Of a DNA stretch of 62,348 nt, positions 42,638 through 52,011 are shown in pieces. The notes beneath the pieces were generated by a model. That model saw only the letters and a program-made list of their open reading frames with translations, searched no databases and was not told the DNA's origin. The DNA lies in NCBI GenBank assembly GCA_947444195.1, contig CANEZL010000031.1, positions 1 through 62,348 of the forward strand, given 5' to 3'. Position 1 is the stretch's first letter. Each line of letters opens with the position of its first letter. The translations under genes and the position numbers were made by a program. Source of the stretch: Methylobacteriaceae bacterium. GTDB lineage: Bacteria > Pseudomonadota > Alphaproteobacteria > Rhizobiales > Beijerinckiaceae.

Positions 42638-42762
42638 CCGGCCACGCGGCACCGGGCCGGCCCGATACCGCCGCCGGTCGATCGCTCGGCCGAGACCGTC
42701 GCCCCGTCCCAGGACCCGCGTCGACCGCGGCGGGGCTTGCGGCGCGCCGTCCGGGTTCCTAC

Positions 42763-42780
42763 TAGTTAGGATCCTAACTA
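42763..42780. promoter_or_regulatory. Perfect 18-bp palindrome, MarR operator
   Basis: TAGTTAGGATCCTAACTA lies 13 bases before the ATG of the monooxygenase-MarR operon. MarR proteins bind such 16-20 bp palindromes, and the downstream gene encodes a MarR protein, so autoregulation is likely. Confidence 0.75.
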
Positions 42781-42793
42781 ACAGGATGGTGCC

Positions 42794-43111
42794 ATGTCGG
42801 AAGCCCTCGTCGTCCTCGCGCGGATCACGCCCCGGCCCGAACATCTCGACGCCGCGCGGCAGGCCGTGCTCGGCATCGTGCCGGCGACGCGCGCCGAGCC
42901 CGGATGCCGGGTGTTCACGCTGCACGAAGGTCGGGACGGGGACGGACGCCTCTACCTCTACGAGGTCTGGGAGGACGAGGCCGCCCTCGCGGCCCATCAC
43001 GCTCAGCCCTACACGCGCGCCGTCTTCGACAGCTACCGCACGTGGCTGTCCGAGCCGGTGGAGATCACCCGGCTGCGCGCGCTCGGGCCGGCGACCGCAT
43101 GTTCTTCCTGA
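42794..43111 (+). CDS. Antibiotic biosynthesis monooxygenase (ABM) domain protein
   Basis: A 105-residue ABM protein, first gene of a two-gene operon with the MarR regulator, whose start overlaps its end by 13 bases. It shows the motif RAEPGCRVFTLHEGRDGDGR and YLYEVWEDEAALAAHH. Probable quinol monooxygenase (YgiN-like). Its gene sits directly behind the perfect palindrome, so it is the likely regulated target and may help the cell against quinones or aromatic stress. Confidence 0.88.
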   Translation: MSEALVVLARITPRPEHLDAARQAVLGIVPATRAEPGCRVFTLHEGRDGDGRLYLYEVWEDEAALAAHHAQPYTRAVFDSYRTWLSEPVEITRLRALGPATACSS

Positions 43112-43539
43112 AAGACCTCCCGACCGGGCAGATGCTCCGGGCCTATCACGACCGCTTCCCGGAAATGGAGACCCGCGCCGTCGAGGACGCGCTCCGGCTC
43201 CTCAGGCGCGCGAGCCTGCTCATGCGCGAGCTCGAAGCCTATTTCGCCGCCCACGCGCTCTCGCAGACCCGCTTCCTGGTCCTGATCGTCATCGACCGCG
43301 AGCCCGACCGGGACAGCCTGCTGCCCAGCGAGATCGCGGACCGCCTGGACGTCTCGCGCCCGGTGGTGACGGAGACGATCAGGACCCTGGAGAAGGCCGG
43401 CCTCCTCGGCATCCGGGGCGGCCGGGACGCCCGGACGAAGCAGGTCTTCCTCACGCCGCGGGGCCGGGACGTCCTCGCCGCGCTGCTGCCGGGCTATTTC
43501 GCCCTGATCGGCGCGTTCATGGGGCGGGAGGCGCCGTGA
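43099..43539 (+). CDS. MarR-family transcriptional regulator
   Basis: A 146-residue winged-helix regulator with LLPSEIADRLDVSRPVVTET as recognition region and RTLEKAGLLGIRGGRDARTK as wing. ATG 43099 overlaps the preceding gene by 13 bases, so the two are coupled. It likely represses its own operon at the 18-bp palindrome and is released by an aromatic or quinone ligand. Confidence 0.9.
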   Translation: MFFLKDLPTGQMLRAYHDRFPEMETRAVEDALRLLRRASLLMRELEAYFAAHALSQTRFLVLIVIDREPDRDSLLPSEIADRLDVSRPVVTETIRTLEKAGLLGIRGGRDARTKQVFLTPRGRDVLAALLPGYFALIGAFMGREAP

Positions 43540-43570
43540 GGCCGGCGGTCGCGAGGCGCACGGCGCCGCC

Positions 43571-44263
43571 CTACTGGAAGGCCGCGCCCCCGCCCTCCAC
43601 CAGGGCGGCGAGGCTCATCCCGTGGGCGCGCACGAGGTTCTCGGCGCCGGCGGCGTCCCGGGCGGCGAGCGCCGCGATGATGGCGCGGTGCTCCCGCCTC
43701 GAATGCGCGGTGCGGGGCCCGTCCTCCAGGGCGCGGTTGCGGACGCTGCGCACGTGCATGGCGAGGTTGCCGGCCAGTTCCGCGATCACCGGGCAGCCGC
43801 TCAAGGCGATGATCGTCTGGTGGAAGCGGAGGTTGGCCCGCGCGTAGGATCCCGCGGCCTCGGGCGGCGGCGGATCGTAGAACTCGGGAAAGGCGGCGGG
43901 CAGGGCGCCGAGCTGTGCCGGGCTCGCCCGTCCGCAGGCGAGCCGGGCGGCCATGCCCTCCAGCGCCGCCCAGGCGTGGAGGATGTCGACGATCTCGGCC
44001 CGGCTGCGCCGGACCACGAAGACGCCGCGGCGGGCCTCGCAGCGCACGAAGCCCTCCTGCTCCAGCACCATCAGCGCCTCGCGCACGGGGGTGCGGCTCA
44101 CCCCGAGGTCGCGGGAGAGGCGCCTGGCGTCGAGCCGGACCGCCTCGGGCTGCGCGTAGATGTCGAGGGCGGTGAGCGCGTCCTTGATCGCCCGGTAGGC
44201 GAGGGTGCTCAGGGAGGCGTTCGCCGGCAGGGGTGCCAGGGCGAGGGTCTCGCCGTCCTCCAT
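43571..44263 (-). CDS. GntR-family regulator (FadR/FCD subfamily)
   Basis: A 230-residue repressor. N-terminal winged HTH (about 20-80) with VRLDARRLSRDLGVSRTPVR and EALMVLEQEGFVRCEARRGV; C-terminal FCD ligand domain (about 90-220) with GSYARANLRFHQTIIALSG and the His residues that bind metal in this group. FCD proteins usually sense organic acids. Its promoter has a TTGACA box and a TGGTATAC-type repeat that recurs near frc and oxc, suggesting control of oxalate genes. It is convergent with the monooxygenase-MarR operon. Confidence 0.88.
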   Translation of the reverse strand: MEDGETLALAPLPANASLSTLAYRAIKDALTALDIYAQPEAVRLDARRLSRDLGVSRTPVREALMVLEQEGFVRCEARRGVFVVRRSRAEIVDILHAWAALEGMAARLACGRASPAQLGALPAAFPEFYDPPPPEAAGSYARANLRFHQTIIALSGCPVIAELAGNLAMHVRSVRNRALEDGPRTAHSRREHRAIIAALAARDAAGAENLVRAHGMSLAALVEGGGAAFQ

Positions 44264-44300
44264 CGACTGCTGACTCCCGCCGGCCCCGTCACCGGAAGGT

Positions 44301-44325
44301 TGGTATACGACATTCCAGGTGTCAA
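44301..44325 (-). promoter_or_regulatory. Promoter and candidate operator of the GntR gene
   Basis: On the minus strand TTGACA (44325-44320) is followed by the imperfect inverted repeat TGGAATGTCGTATACCA (44317-44301). The box overlaps the stop codon of the neighbouring SnoaL-like gene. A GntR protein bound here would block its own promoter. Confidence 0.5.
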
Positions 44326-44717
44326 CGCCGGGCGTCGGGTTCCGGCGACAGGGCGCGCAGCTTGAGCTGGTCGATGGACCAGAGCCAAGTGCCGTCCTCC
44401 TGCGCGCGGGCGACCTCCATGGAGATCACGCCGTTGGGCAGGCGCGCGCAGGTCAGGGCGACGTCGCCGTTGCGGATCGCGGGCGGGGTGTCCGGCATCG
44501 GGAAGTCCGAGCGGCGGCCGAGAAGGTCGGCGTAGAAACCGCGGATCGCCTCCCGCCCGGTCGCCACCACGTCGCCCACCGCCAGCACCGCCTCCGGCTC
44601 GTAGAGGGCGACCAGTCCCTCGACATCGCCGGCATTGGCCCGCTCGTTGAACAGCCGCGCCAGATCCTCCGGCACGCGGGCCGGGGCGCGGTCGGGTCGT
44701 GCGGTGGTCTCGGTCAT
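44322..44717 (-). CDS. SnoaL-like/NTF2-fold protein
   Basis: A 131-residue NTF2-fold protein: LFNERANAGDVEGLVALYEP at the start, GREAIRGFYADLL in the middle and EDGTWLWSIDQ near the end, the usual pattern of DUF4440/SnoaL-like small enzymes or ligand binders. ATG 44717. Role unknown. It is in the same direction as the OsmC gene 77 bases upstream, and the GntR promoter overlaps its end. Confidence 0.8.
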   Translation of the reverse strand: MTETTARPDRAPARVPEDLARLFNERANAGDVEGLVALYEPEAVLAVGDVVATGREAIRGFYADLLGRRSDFPMPDTPPAIRNGDVALTCARLPNGVISMEVARAQEDGTWLWSIDQLKLRALSPEPDARR

Positions 44718-44794
44718 GGGTTCTGCTCCCTGTTCGGCCCGGCGATTCCGGCCGTTGCTGCTCTCGGTGGTCCTGGACTCCGGGGGAGGGCGCC

Positions 44795-45238
44795 TCAGCG
44801 CAGCCGCCGGCCGGCCGAATCGGTTACGCCGACCGAGACCGGCACGCCGGCCTTCACGCTCTCCGACACGGTGCAGAAGCGCTCGAACTGCGCGAGCACG
44901 CGGTCGATCCGGTCGAGGTCGCCGGCTTCCGCGCCGAGGGCGATCTCCACCGCGATGCCCTGAACGCGCAGGCGGCCCTCCGCGTTGCGGCCGATCTCGG
45001 CCCGCGCCTGGGCGGTGATCCCGTGCGCCTCCTGCCTGTACTTGCCCAGGGCGAACACGAAGCTCGCGCACAGGCAGTTGGCGACGGCGGCGATCAGCAT
45101 CTGCTCGGGAAAGGGCCCCGTGCCGCCGCCGATGGGCTCCGCCTCGTCGGCGAGCAGGGGCGGCAGATCCGCGCCGAAATCGACCTCGAAGCGGTAGGCG
45201 GACAATTGCCGCAAGCTCACGCGCGGTCCTGCTTCCAT
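44795..45238 (-). CDS. OsmC/Ohr-family protein
   Basis: About 147 residues from ATG 45238 (an ATG at 45259 is possible). The conserved GPFPEQMLIAAVANCLCASF contains one cysteine pair site, and VFALGKYRQE follows; OsmC-family enzymes reduce organic peroxides with paired cysteines. The second usual cysteine may be that in FERFCTVSESV. A detoxification role is plausible. It lies upstream of the SnoaL-like gene and divergent from the PAS gene. Confidence 0.8.
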   Translation of the reverse strand: MEAGPRVSLRQLSAYRFEVDFGADLPPLLADEAEPIGGGTGPFPEQMLIAAVANCLCASFVFALGKYRQEAHGITAQARAEIGRNAEGRLRVQGIAVEIALGAEAGDLDRIDRVLAQFERFCTVSESVKAGVPVSVGVTDSAGRRLR

Positions 45239-45395
45239 CGCTTCCCGGCCTCCCGACATCCCGGCTCGCGCGGGCTTCGGATCGACAAGGCGCGGGGCGG
45301 CCATACGATCCCGGCCCCCACCGCATCCGCTGCCGATCCGGCGCCGCCGCGCGGATCAGACGGACCGATCTGTAACCCGCGATCGGATCGGGGGG

Positions 45396-45431
45396 TTGAC
45401 CGGTCTACGCCATTTGGCATACCACATACCA
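45396..45431 (+). promoter_or_regulatory. Candidate promoter with TGGCATACCA operator-like repeat
   Basis: TTGACC at 45396-45401 is followed after 17 bases by ATACCA. Over this -10 position lies TGGCATACCA (45415-45424) and a second ATACCA. The repeat resembles the site in front of the GntR gene. It would govern the PAS gene and perhaps frc further downstream. Confidence 0.4.
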
Positions 45432-45601
45432 TTATGAAATGTCAGCCGATTCCGGTCTGACGACGGAATGGCCGGGGCGATCCGGCCCGACCCACGACGA
45501 GCGCGCGTTCGGGATTGGCCAGCCGGCTCCCGGGCGCGCCGGGAGCCGGGCGCAGGCCCGGCCCGCATCTCCGCAATCGATGAGAACGGGAGCGGCGTGT
45601 C

Positions 45602-46039
45602 ATGACCTCGAACATCGATTTCGCCGCGATCGTCGCCGCCTCCGGGGACGCCGTGATCGTGTCCGATCCGGCCGGGATCATCACGGTGTGGAGCCCGGCC
45701 GCCGAGCGCATCTTCGGCTTCGGCGCGGCGGAGGCCCTCGGCCAGAGCCTCGACCTGATCACGCCGGAGCGCCACCAGCGCCGGCACTGGCAGGGCTACC
45801 ACGAGACCATGCGCACGGGCGTGACGCGCTACGGCGCCGAGGTGCTGCGCGTCCCGGCCGTGCACAAGGAGGGCCGCCCCCTGTCGATCGCCTTCACGGT
45901 GGGCATGGTCACCGACGCGGCGGGTGCCGTCACCGGCATCGTCGCGGTGATCCGCGACGACACCGCCCGCTGGGAAGAGGACCGCCGGCTGCGCCGCCGT
46001 CTGGCGGAACTCGAGGCCGAGGCCGCCGCGACGGTCTGA
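45602..46039 (+). CDS. Single-domain PAS sensor protein
   Basis: A 145-residue protein made of one PAS fold (about 8-125), with [20 protein letters not shown] and [20 protein letters not shown], then a short coiled end. No kinase or output domain is present. It lies 76 bases upstream of frc on the same strand. It may sense redox or a small molecule and act on a partner protein. ATG 45602 has GGGAGCGG upstream. Confidence 0.85.
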   Translation: MTSNIDFAAIVAASGDAVIVSDPAGIITVWSPAAERIFGFGAAEALGQSLDLITPERHQRRHWQGYHETMRTGVTRYGAEVLRVPAVHKEGRPLSIAFTVGMVTDAAGAVTGIVAVIRDDTARWEEDRRLRRRLAELEAEAAATV

Positions 46040-46115
46040 GCCCGCTCAAGAGATAAGAGCAACAAGAACAACAGTTTCCAAGTCTGAAACCTGGAATTTT
46101 AGGGAGAACGACACG

Positions 46116-47366
46116 ATGAGCAAACCGCTCGAGGGTATCAAGATCATCGATTTCACGCACGTCCAGGCCGGTCCGGCCTGCACGCAGCTCCTCGCCTGGT
46201 TCGGCGCGGACGTGATCAAGGTCGAGCGCCCGGGCGCGGGCGACGTGACCCGCACGCAGCTCCGCCACGTGGACGACGCCGACGCGCTCTACTTCACGAT
46301 GCTGAACTCCAACAAGCGCTCGCTGACCCTCGACACCAAGACGCCGGCCGGCAAGGAAGTCCTGGAGAAGCTCATCCAGGAATCGGACGTCATGGTCGAG
46401 AATTTCGGCCCCGGCGCCCTCGACCGCATGGGCTTCTCCTGGGCCCGCATCCAGGAGCTGAATTCCGGCATGATCCTGGCGTCGGTGAAGGGCTTCTCGG
46501 ACGGGCACCACTACGAGGACCTGAAGGTCTACGAGAACGTGGCCCAGTGCGCGGGCGGCGCCGCCTCCACCACGGGCTTCTGGGACGGCCCCCCCACCGT
46601 GTCGGCGGCCGCCCTCGGCGACTCGAACACCGGCATGCATCTGGCCATCGGCATCCTCACGGCGCTCCACCAGAAGAACAGGACCGGCAAGGGCCAGAAG
46701 GTCGCCGTGTCGATGCAGGACTCGGTGATCAACCTCTGCCGCGTGAAGCTGCGCGACCAGCAGCGCCTCGACGCGCTGGGCTACCTCGAGGAGTATCCCC
46801 AGTACCCGCACGGGACCTTCTCCGACGTGGTGCCGCGCGGCGGCAACGCGGGCGGCGGCGGCCAGCCGGGCTGGGTGCTGAAGTGCAAGGGCTGGCAGTC
46901 GGACCCGAACGCCTACATCTACTTCACGATCCAGGGCCATGCCTGGGCCCCGATCTGCAAGGCGCTCGGCAAGCCGGAGTGGATCGACGATCCGGCCTAC
47001 AACACCCCCCGCGCCCGCCAGGACAAGATCTTCGAGATCTTCGCCACCATCGAGGACTGGCTGTCCGACAAGACCAAGTTCGAGGCCGTCGACATCCTGC
47101 GCAAGTTCGACATCCCCTGCGCGCCGGTCCTGACGATGAAGGAGATCGCCGACGATCCGTCCCTGCGCGCCAGCGGCACCATCGTCGAGGTCCCGCATCC
47201 GAAGCTCGGCTCGTACCTGACCGTCGGAAGCCCGATCAAGTTCTCCGACATGAACGTCGAGGTGAAGGCCTCGCCGCTGCTGGGCGAGCACACCGACGAC
47301 GTGCTGAAGGACCTCGGCTACACCCAGGAGCAGATCGCCGCCCTGCACGAGGCGCGCGCCGTCTGA
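46116..47366 (+). CDS. frc: Formyl-CoA:oxalate CoA-transferase
   Basis: Transfers CoA from formyl-CoA to oxalate, making oxalyl-CoA. The 416-residue class III CoA-transferase has the start [19 protein letters not shown], the catalytic Asp169 in [10 protein letters not shown] (same number as in the Oxalobacter enzyme), and the Gly-rich loop [13 protein letters not shown] that closes the active site. AGGGAGAACG is its ribosome site. It works with oxalyl-CoA decarboxylase encoded at 49514-51322. Confidence 0.95.
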   Translation: MSKPLEGIKIIDFTHVQAGPACTQLLAWFGADVIKVERPGAGDVTRTQLRHVDDADALYFTMLNSNKRSLTLDTKTPAGKEVLEKLIQESDVMVENFGPGALDRMGFSWARIQELNSGMILASVKGFSDGHHYEDLKVYENVAQCAGGAASTTGFWDGPPTVSAAALGDSNTGMHLAIGILTALHQKNRTGKGQKVAVSMQDSVINLCRVKLRDQQRLDALGYLEEYPQYPHGTFSDVVPRGGNAGGGGQPGWVLKCKGWQSDPNAYIYFTIQGHAWAPICKALGKPEWIDDPAYNTPRARQDKIFEIFATIEDWLSDKTKFEAVDILRKFDIPCAPVLTMKEIADDPSLRASGTIVEVPHPKLGSYLTVGSPIKFSDMNVEVKASPLLGEHTDDVLKDLGYTQEQIAALHEARAV

Positions 47367-47525
47367 GCCCCCTGCCGCATAGCGGTCCGCCGCCCTCGCC
47401 ATCCGGGCCTCGTGCCCGGACGGTCGAGAGCGGGTAGGAGGACAGCCCGTCGAGGAGGCGGCGCGCCCGGCGGGTTGCGCCGCCTTCGTCCGTTTTCAGG
47501 CCCCGTCTCGCTCCCGGATACCCGC

Positions 47526-48725
47526 ATGCGCTTCAGCCTGCGCCACCTCGTCCCCGATCTCGCGCCGGTGAGCCCGCGCGAGCGGATCCGCTCCGCCGCG
47601 GGCGCGCTGCTGGGCATCCTGGCCACCGCCCTGGTCAGCCGCGCGGCGCTGGGGCCGGAGGCCGGCCTTCCGAGCCTGATCGCGCCGATGGGCGCCTCGG
47701 CGGTGCTGCTCTTCGCGGTGCCGGCCAGCCCCCTCGCCCAGCCCTGGTCGATCCTCGGCGGCAACCTGATCGCGAGCCTCGTCGGCGTCACCGCCGGGCG
47801 CCTCGTGGCCGATCCGGCGCTGGCCGCGGCGCTCGCCGTCGGATGCGCCATCGCCCTGATGGCGCTCGCCCGCTGCCTGCACCCCCCGAGCGGCGCGGTG
47901 GCCCTCACCGCGGTGCTCGGCGGCTCCGCGATCCACGATCTCGGCTACGGCTTCGTGCTCTGGCCGGTGGGCGGGAACTCCCTGCTGCTGCTCGCCGCCG
48001 CTCTCCTGTTCAACAACCTCACCGGCCGCACCTACCCGCACGTGCCGGCCCGGCCGATGACCGGCCACGGCACCGCGGACCCGCCGCCGGCCGGCCGCGT
48101 GGGCGCCTCCTCGGCCGATCTCGACGCGGTGCTGGCCGAGTACGGCCAGGTGCTCGACGTGGGCCGCGCCGACCTCGAAGCCATCCTGCGCGAGGCGCAG
48201 CTGCGCTCCTACCGGCGCCGCTCGGGCGGCACCACCTGCGGGCAGATCATGTCGCGGGACGTGGTGGCCGTGGCGCCGGAGGCCCCCTTGCGCGAGGCGC
48301 TGGACCTCCTGCGGCGCCACCGCATCAAGGTCCTGCCGGTCACCGACGAGCGGGCGCAGGTGCTCGGCATCGTCACGCAGACCGACATCCTGGACAAGGC
48401 GGTCTGGGACGGCGGCGGCCCGCGCATCGGCCTCGCCCGGCGCCTGCGCCTCACCGCGATGCGCGGACGGGCACCCTACGGCAGCGTCGAGGACATCATG
48501 ACGACTCCGGTGGAGACGGTGCGGCCGGATATGACCATCGCCGAGGCGGTGCTGCGCATGTCGGACCACGCCCTGCACCACCTGCCGGTGGTGGACGGGC
48601 GCGGCAACCTCGCGGGCATCGTCTCCCAGTCGGACCTCGTGGCGGCGCTCCTCGCCGACGCGGCCGAGAAGGCGCCGGAGCCGGAATCCGCGGCGCCCGT
48701 CCTCGCCGCGCCGAACCCGGCTTGA
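47526..48725 (+). CDS. HPP-family membrane protein with two CBS domains
   Basis: A 399-residue protein. Residues 15-165 form an HPP domain with four membrane helices, including CLHPPSGAVALTAVLGGSA, the HPP signature. After a linker, two CBS domains (about 240-300 and 325-385; PLREALDLLRRHRIKVLPVT and MTIAEAVLRMSDHALHHLPV) probably sense adenine nucleotides. HPP proteins have been linked to nitrite transport in plastids; here function is unknown. Its place between frc and oxc may be coincidental. Confidence 0.85.
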   Translation: MRFSLRHLVPDLAPVSPRERIRSAAGALLGILATALVSRAALGPEAGLPSLIAPMGASAVLLFAVPASPLAQPWSILGGNLIASLVGVTAGRLVADPALAAALAVGCAIALMALARCLHPPSGAVALTAVLGGSAIHDLGYGFVLWPVGGNSLLLLAAALLFNNLTGRTYPHVPARPMTGHGTADPPPAGRVGASSADLDAVLAEYGQVLDVGRADLEAILREAQLRSYRRRSGGTTCGQIMSRDVVAVAPEAPLREALDLLRRHRIKVLPVTDERAQVLGIVTQTDILDKAVWDGGGPRIGLARRLRLTAMRGRAPYGSVEDIMTTPVETVRPDMTIAEAVLRMSDHALHHLPVVDGRGNLAGIVSQSDLVAALLADAAEKAPEPESAAPVLAAPNPA

Positions 48726-48731
48726 GGGACC

Positions 48732-49454
48732 TCAACCCGCCGCGGCCTCGCCTTCCGCCGGATCGTCGAGGAAGAAGGAGACCGCCCGCGCCACCACGGC
48801 GGGGTCGTAGGCGTGCGGGCCCTCGTACTCCACATAGGTGAGGTCGTAGCCCGCCGCGCGGAGCTTGGCCGCGTGCACCCGCGCGCTGCGGTCGATGGGG
48901 ATCTGGGTGTCCAGCCTGCCGTGCGACAGGAAGATGCGCGGTGCCCCGGCCTGCATCTGCACGGTGAGGAAGCCCGCCGAGGACACGATCACGTGGCTCG
49001 CGAGGTCGCCGTTGGTGATCCCCATGGACATGGCGTAGCTGCCGCCGTCCGAGTGCCCGGCGAAGGCGAGGCGGTGCGGATCGACGAGGAAGCGGTCGGC
49101 GACGTAGGCCAGGGCGTCGTCGAGACGCTCCCGGTCCGGCCCGTTGCCGGCGATCACGAGATCCCAGGTCGGGAACAGCGATTGCGGCGCGAGCAGGAGG
49201 AAGCCCCGCGCCCGGGCATGGCCCTCCAGCATCGGCAGGATGCGCTCGGCGCTGCCGCCGCCGCCGTGGAAGAGCACCACCAGGGGCGCGGGCTTCCGCG
49301 GATCGACCCCCTCCGGCACCACCAGCACGGCGTCGCGCTCGGGGAACAGGCCGAGATCGTGCCGGCCCGGCGCCAGCGGCTCCCGCCGCGGCAGGCGCGG
49401 GCGGAAGCTCAGACGGCCGGCGAGGCCGAGATCGAGCAGCGGGCCGTCGCCCAT
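48732..49454 (-). CDS. Alpha/beta hydrolase (esterase/carboxylesterase-like)
   Basis: A 240-residue hydrolase with LVVLFHGGGGSAERIL as oxyanion region, nucleophile Ser in AFAGHSDGGSYAMSMG, acid in SHGRLDTQIP and His in EYEGPHAYDP. It resembles phospholipase/carboxylesterase or PHB depolymerase-like enzymes. No signal peptide. It ends 7 bases from the HPP-CBS gene end (convergent). Confidence 0.8.
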   Translation of the reverse strand: MGDGPLLDLGLAGRLSFRPRLPRREPLAPGRHDLGLFPERDAVLVVPEGVDPRKPAPLVVLFHGGGGSAERILPMLEGHARARGFLLLAPQSLFPTWDLVIAGNGPDRERLDDALAYVADRFLVDPHRLAFAGHSDGGSYAMSMGITNGDLASHVIVSSAGFLTVQMQAGAPRIFLSHGRLDTQIPIDRSARVHAAKLRAAGYDLTYVEYEGPHAYDPAVVARAVSFFLDDPAEGEAAAG

Positions 49455-49513
49455 GGCGTTCTCCTGATGTCGTCCGCGGCGCGAGGACGTGTCGTTTCAG
49501 GCGCGCGGAGAGA

Positions 49514-51322
49514 TCAGGCCTTCTTCTTCAGCTGGCTCTGGGGATTGAGGCTGCCGATATTGCCGCTCTCGCTGCCGGCCTGCGGATCGATCACCGCGTT
49601 GATGAGCGTCGGCTTGCCCGAATCCATCGCCTCGTCCACGGCGCGCTTCAGCTCGTCCGGGGTGGTGACGTTCACGCCCACGCCCCCGAAGGCCTCCATC
49701 ATCCGGTCGTAGCGGGAATCCTTCACGAAGACGGTGGTGCCGGGATCGCGCCCGGTCGGGTCCGTGTCGGTGCCGCGGTAGATGCCGTTGTTGTTGAAGA
49801 CCACGATGCAGACCGGCAGGTCGTAGCGGCAGATCGTCTCCACCTCCATGCCGGAGAAGCCGAAGGCCGAGTCGCCCTCGACCGCGAGAACCGGCTTGCC
49901 GGTCTCGATGGCCGCCGCGACGGCGAAGCCCATGCCGATGCCCATCACGCCCCAGGTGCCCACGTCCAGGCGCTTGCGCGGCTGGTACATGTCGATGACG
50001 CCGCGGGCGAGGTCGAGGGTGTTGGCGCCCTCGTTGACGAGGATCGCGTCCGGACGCTCCTTGATCACGGTCTTGAGGGCGCCGAGCGCGCCGTGGAAGT
50101 CCATCGGCGCCACGTTGCGACGGAGCTTCTGCTCCATCTTGGCGACGTTGGCCTCCTTCTTGGACTTCAGCGTGTCGAGCCAGGCGGCGGGCGGCGCCTG
50201 CCAGTCCTTGCCCATGCCGTCGAGGAGCGCCTGCACGCAGGAGCCGATATCGCCCACCACCGGCGCGACGATCTCGACGTTGGAGTCCATCTCCTTCGGC
50301 TCGATGTCGATCTGGATGAACTTCTTCGAGCCCGGCGCGCCCCAGGTCTTGCCCTTGCCGTGCGACAGGAGCCAGTTCAGGCGGGCGCCCACGAGCAGGA
50401 CGACGTCGGAATCCTTGAGCGCCGTGGAGCGCGCCGCGCCCGCCGAGAGCGGGTGCGTGTCGGGCAGGAGGCCCTTGGCCATGCTCATCGGCACGTAGGG
50501 GATGCCGCTCTGCTCCACGAGCGCGCGCACCGCCTCGTCGCACTGCGCGTAGGCCGCGCCCTTGCCGAGCACGATCAGGGGGCGCTCTGCGGTCTTCAGC
50601 ACGTCGAGGGCGCGACGGATCGCGTCCTCGCCGGGGCGCTGGGCCGGGGCCGGGTCGATCACCTTGACGAGGGACTTGGTACCCGCATCCGCGTCCATCA
50701 CCTGCGAGAACAGCTTGGCGGGCAGGTCGAGATAGACGCCGCCGGGACGGCCCGAGCAGGCCGCGCGGATGGCGCGGGCCACGCCGATGCCGATGTCGCA
50801 GGCGTGCAGCACGCGGAAGGCGGCCTTGCAGAGCGGCTTGGCGACGGCGAGCTGGTCCATCTCCTCGTAGTCGCCCTGCTGCAGGTCGACGATCTCGCGC
50901 TCGGAGGAGCCCGAGATCAGGATCATCGGGAAGCAGTTCGTGGTGGCGTTGGCGAGCGCCGTCAGGCCGTTGAGGAAGCCCGGGGCCGAGACCGTGAGGC
51001 AGACGCCCGGCTTCTTGGTGAGGAAGCCCGCGATCGCGGCGGCGTTGCCCGCGTTCTGCTCGTGGCGGAAGGAGACCACGCGCATGCCGCGGCCTTGCGC
51101 GAGGCGGCCGAGATCGGTGATCGGGATGCCCGGAACGCCGTAGATCGTCTCGATGCCGTTGAGCTTCAGCGCGTCGATGACGAGGTTGAACCCGTCGGTG
51201 AGCTCCGGCTCCTCGGTGACCGCGCCCTCGCTCTCCGCTTGGCGCATCTCCTCGGTGAGGGTGTCGACGGTGCTCGCCGCGATGTCGGCGGTCGCGATGC
51301 GGTCGTTGGCGTTGCGGTCCAT
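49514..51322 (-). CDS. oxc: Oxalyl-CoA decarboxylase
   Basis: A thiamine-diphosphate enzyme that decarboxylates oxalyl-CoA to formyl-CoA, which frc then uses. The 602-residue protein has [18 protein letters not shown] in the N-terminal TPP domain, and the cofactor motif from [19 protein letters not shown] to [10 protein letters not shown] in the C-terminal one. ATG 51322 begins [14 protein letters not shown]; the ORF is open upstream but a ribosome site (GGGAAGGAG) fits this start. It is transcribed towards frc, so the two are separate units. Confidence 0.95.
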   Translation of the reverse strand: MDRNANDRIATADIAASTVDTLTEEMRQAESEGAVTEEPELTDGFNLVIDALKLNGIETIYGVPGIPITDLGRLAQGRGMRVVSFRHEQNAGNAAAIAGFLTKKPGVCLTVSAPGFLNGLTALANATTNCFPMILISGSSEREIVDLQQGDYEEMDQLAVAKPLCKAAFRVLHACDIGIGVARAIRAACSGRPGGVYLDLPAKLFSQVMDADAGTKSLVKVIDPAPAQRPGEDAIRRALDVLKTAERPLIVLGKGAAYAQCDEAVRALVEQSGIPYVPMSMAKGLLPDTHPLSAGAARSTALKDSDVVLLVGARLNWLLSHGKGKTWGAPGSKKFIQIDIEPKEMDSNVEIVAPVVGDIGSCVQALLDGMGKDWQAPPAAWLDTLKSKKEANVAKMEQKLRRNVAPMDFHGALGALKTVIKERPDAILVNEGANTLDLARGVIDMYQPRKRLDVGTWGVMGIGMGFAVAAAIETGKPVLAVEGDSAFGFSGMEVETICRYDLPVCIVVFNNNGIYRGTDTDPTGRDPGTTVFVKDSRYDRMMEAFGGVGVNVTTPDELKRAVDEAMDSGKPTLINAVIDPQAGSESGNIGSLNPQSQLKKKA

Positions 51323-51777
51323 GGCGTTCTCCTTCCCTAACGTCTCTTGTTCGTGATCCGGCCGTCCCGGCGCGGCCGTGCCCGTGACGATGCCCGTGCG
51401 GCGCGCGGGGTCGCCCCAGGTCGGCGTCGCTGTCTCTCCCGCCCGTGATCTCGACTTCGCGGTCCCGACGGCCACGCTTTGCCTCGAAAACCTTCCGGCC
51501 GCGCGAAATCCACTGCCGGCGGACCCGGGAAGTGCTAGAGTAACGGGCGTACCACTTTCTGGTCGACGGTATACCAGAGGAAACTTGCGCAGATTCGCCG
51601 GGGGGTGTCAATCAATCCGGCACGAAACTGCAGCCCGATTGTCACTCCCTGCCCGCGCGGTCGGCACTTTGGTGCCGGGCCCCGACGCGCGCCGCGGTTC
51701 CGGTTCGACGGACGGATCGTCGCACCGCCTGCGGCGTTGGAACGGCGCCTGGATTTCCCGACGACGGAGGCGCCGCC
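51323..51777. other. Intergenic region upstream of oxc with a GGTATACC site
   Basis: About 450 bases with no supported gene. The palindrome GGTATACC at 51568-51575 sits within CGGTATACCAG, and TGGTAC appears about 15 bases away on the same side, resembling the site before the GntR gene. It is about 245 bases from the oxc ATG and 200 from the next gene on the plus strand. Confidence 0.5.
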
Positions 51778-52002
51778 ATGGCCGCGGATGCAGAGAAGAC
51801 CTCAGGAACGCCCACGGATGCCGACCTCGCGCCCGGCGAGCGGCTGGTCCGCACCAACGCGCTGCTGGCCGAGTGGGCGGCCTGCGCCGCGGCCGACAGC
51901 GCTCCGCTGATCGACCGCCTCGAAGGGCTCGGCTACCCCGTGCGCGGCAAGTCGCGGGAGGAGGTCGAGGCGATCCTGAAGGGGCCGCCCGCGCGGGCCT
52001 GA
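51778..52002 (+). CDS. Small hypothetical protein
   Basis: A 74-residue acidic protein starting MAADAEKTSGTPTDADLAPG behind an ACGGAGG site, with a likely helix-rich C-terminus (IDRLEGLGYPVRGKSREEVE). It ends 9 bases before the AlkA-like gene, so they may be one operon. No function is proposed. Confidence 0.6.
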   Translation: MAADAEKTSGTPTDADLAPGERLVRTNALLAEWAACAAADSAPLIDRLEGLGYPVRGKSREEVEAILKGPPARA

Positions 52003-52011
52003 GGGCCCGCG

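Noticed and set aside
46074..46096. Inverted repeat GTTTC-N7-GAAAC and TTCCA/TGGAA before frc
   Set aside because: Arms of five bases are too short to rise above chance in this A/T-richer leader.
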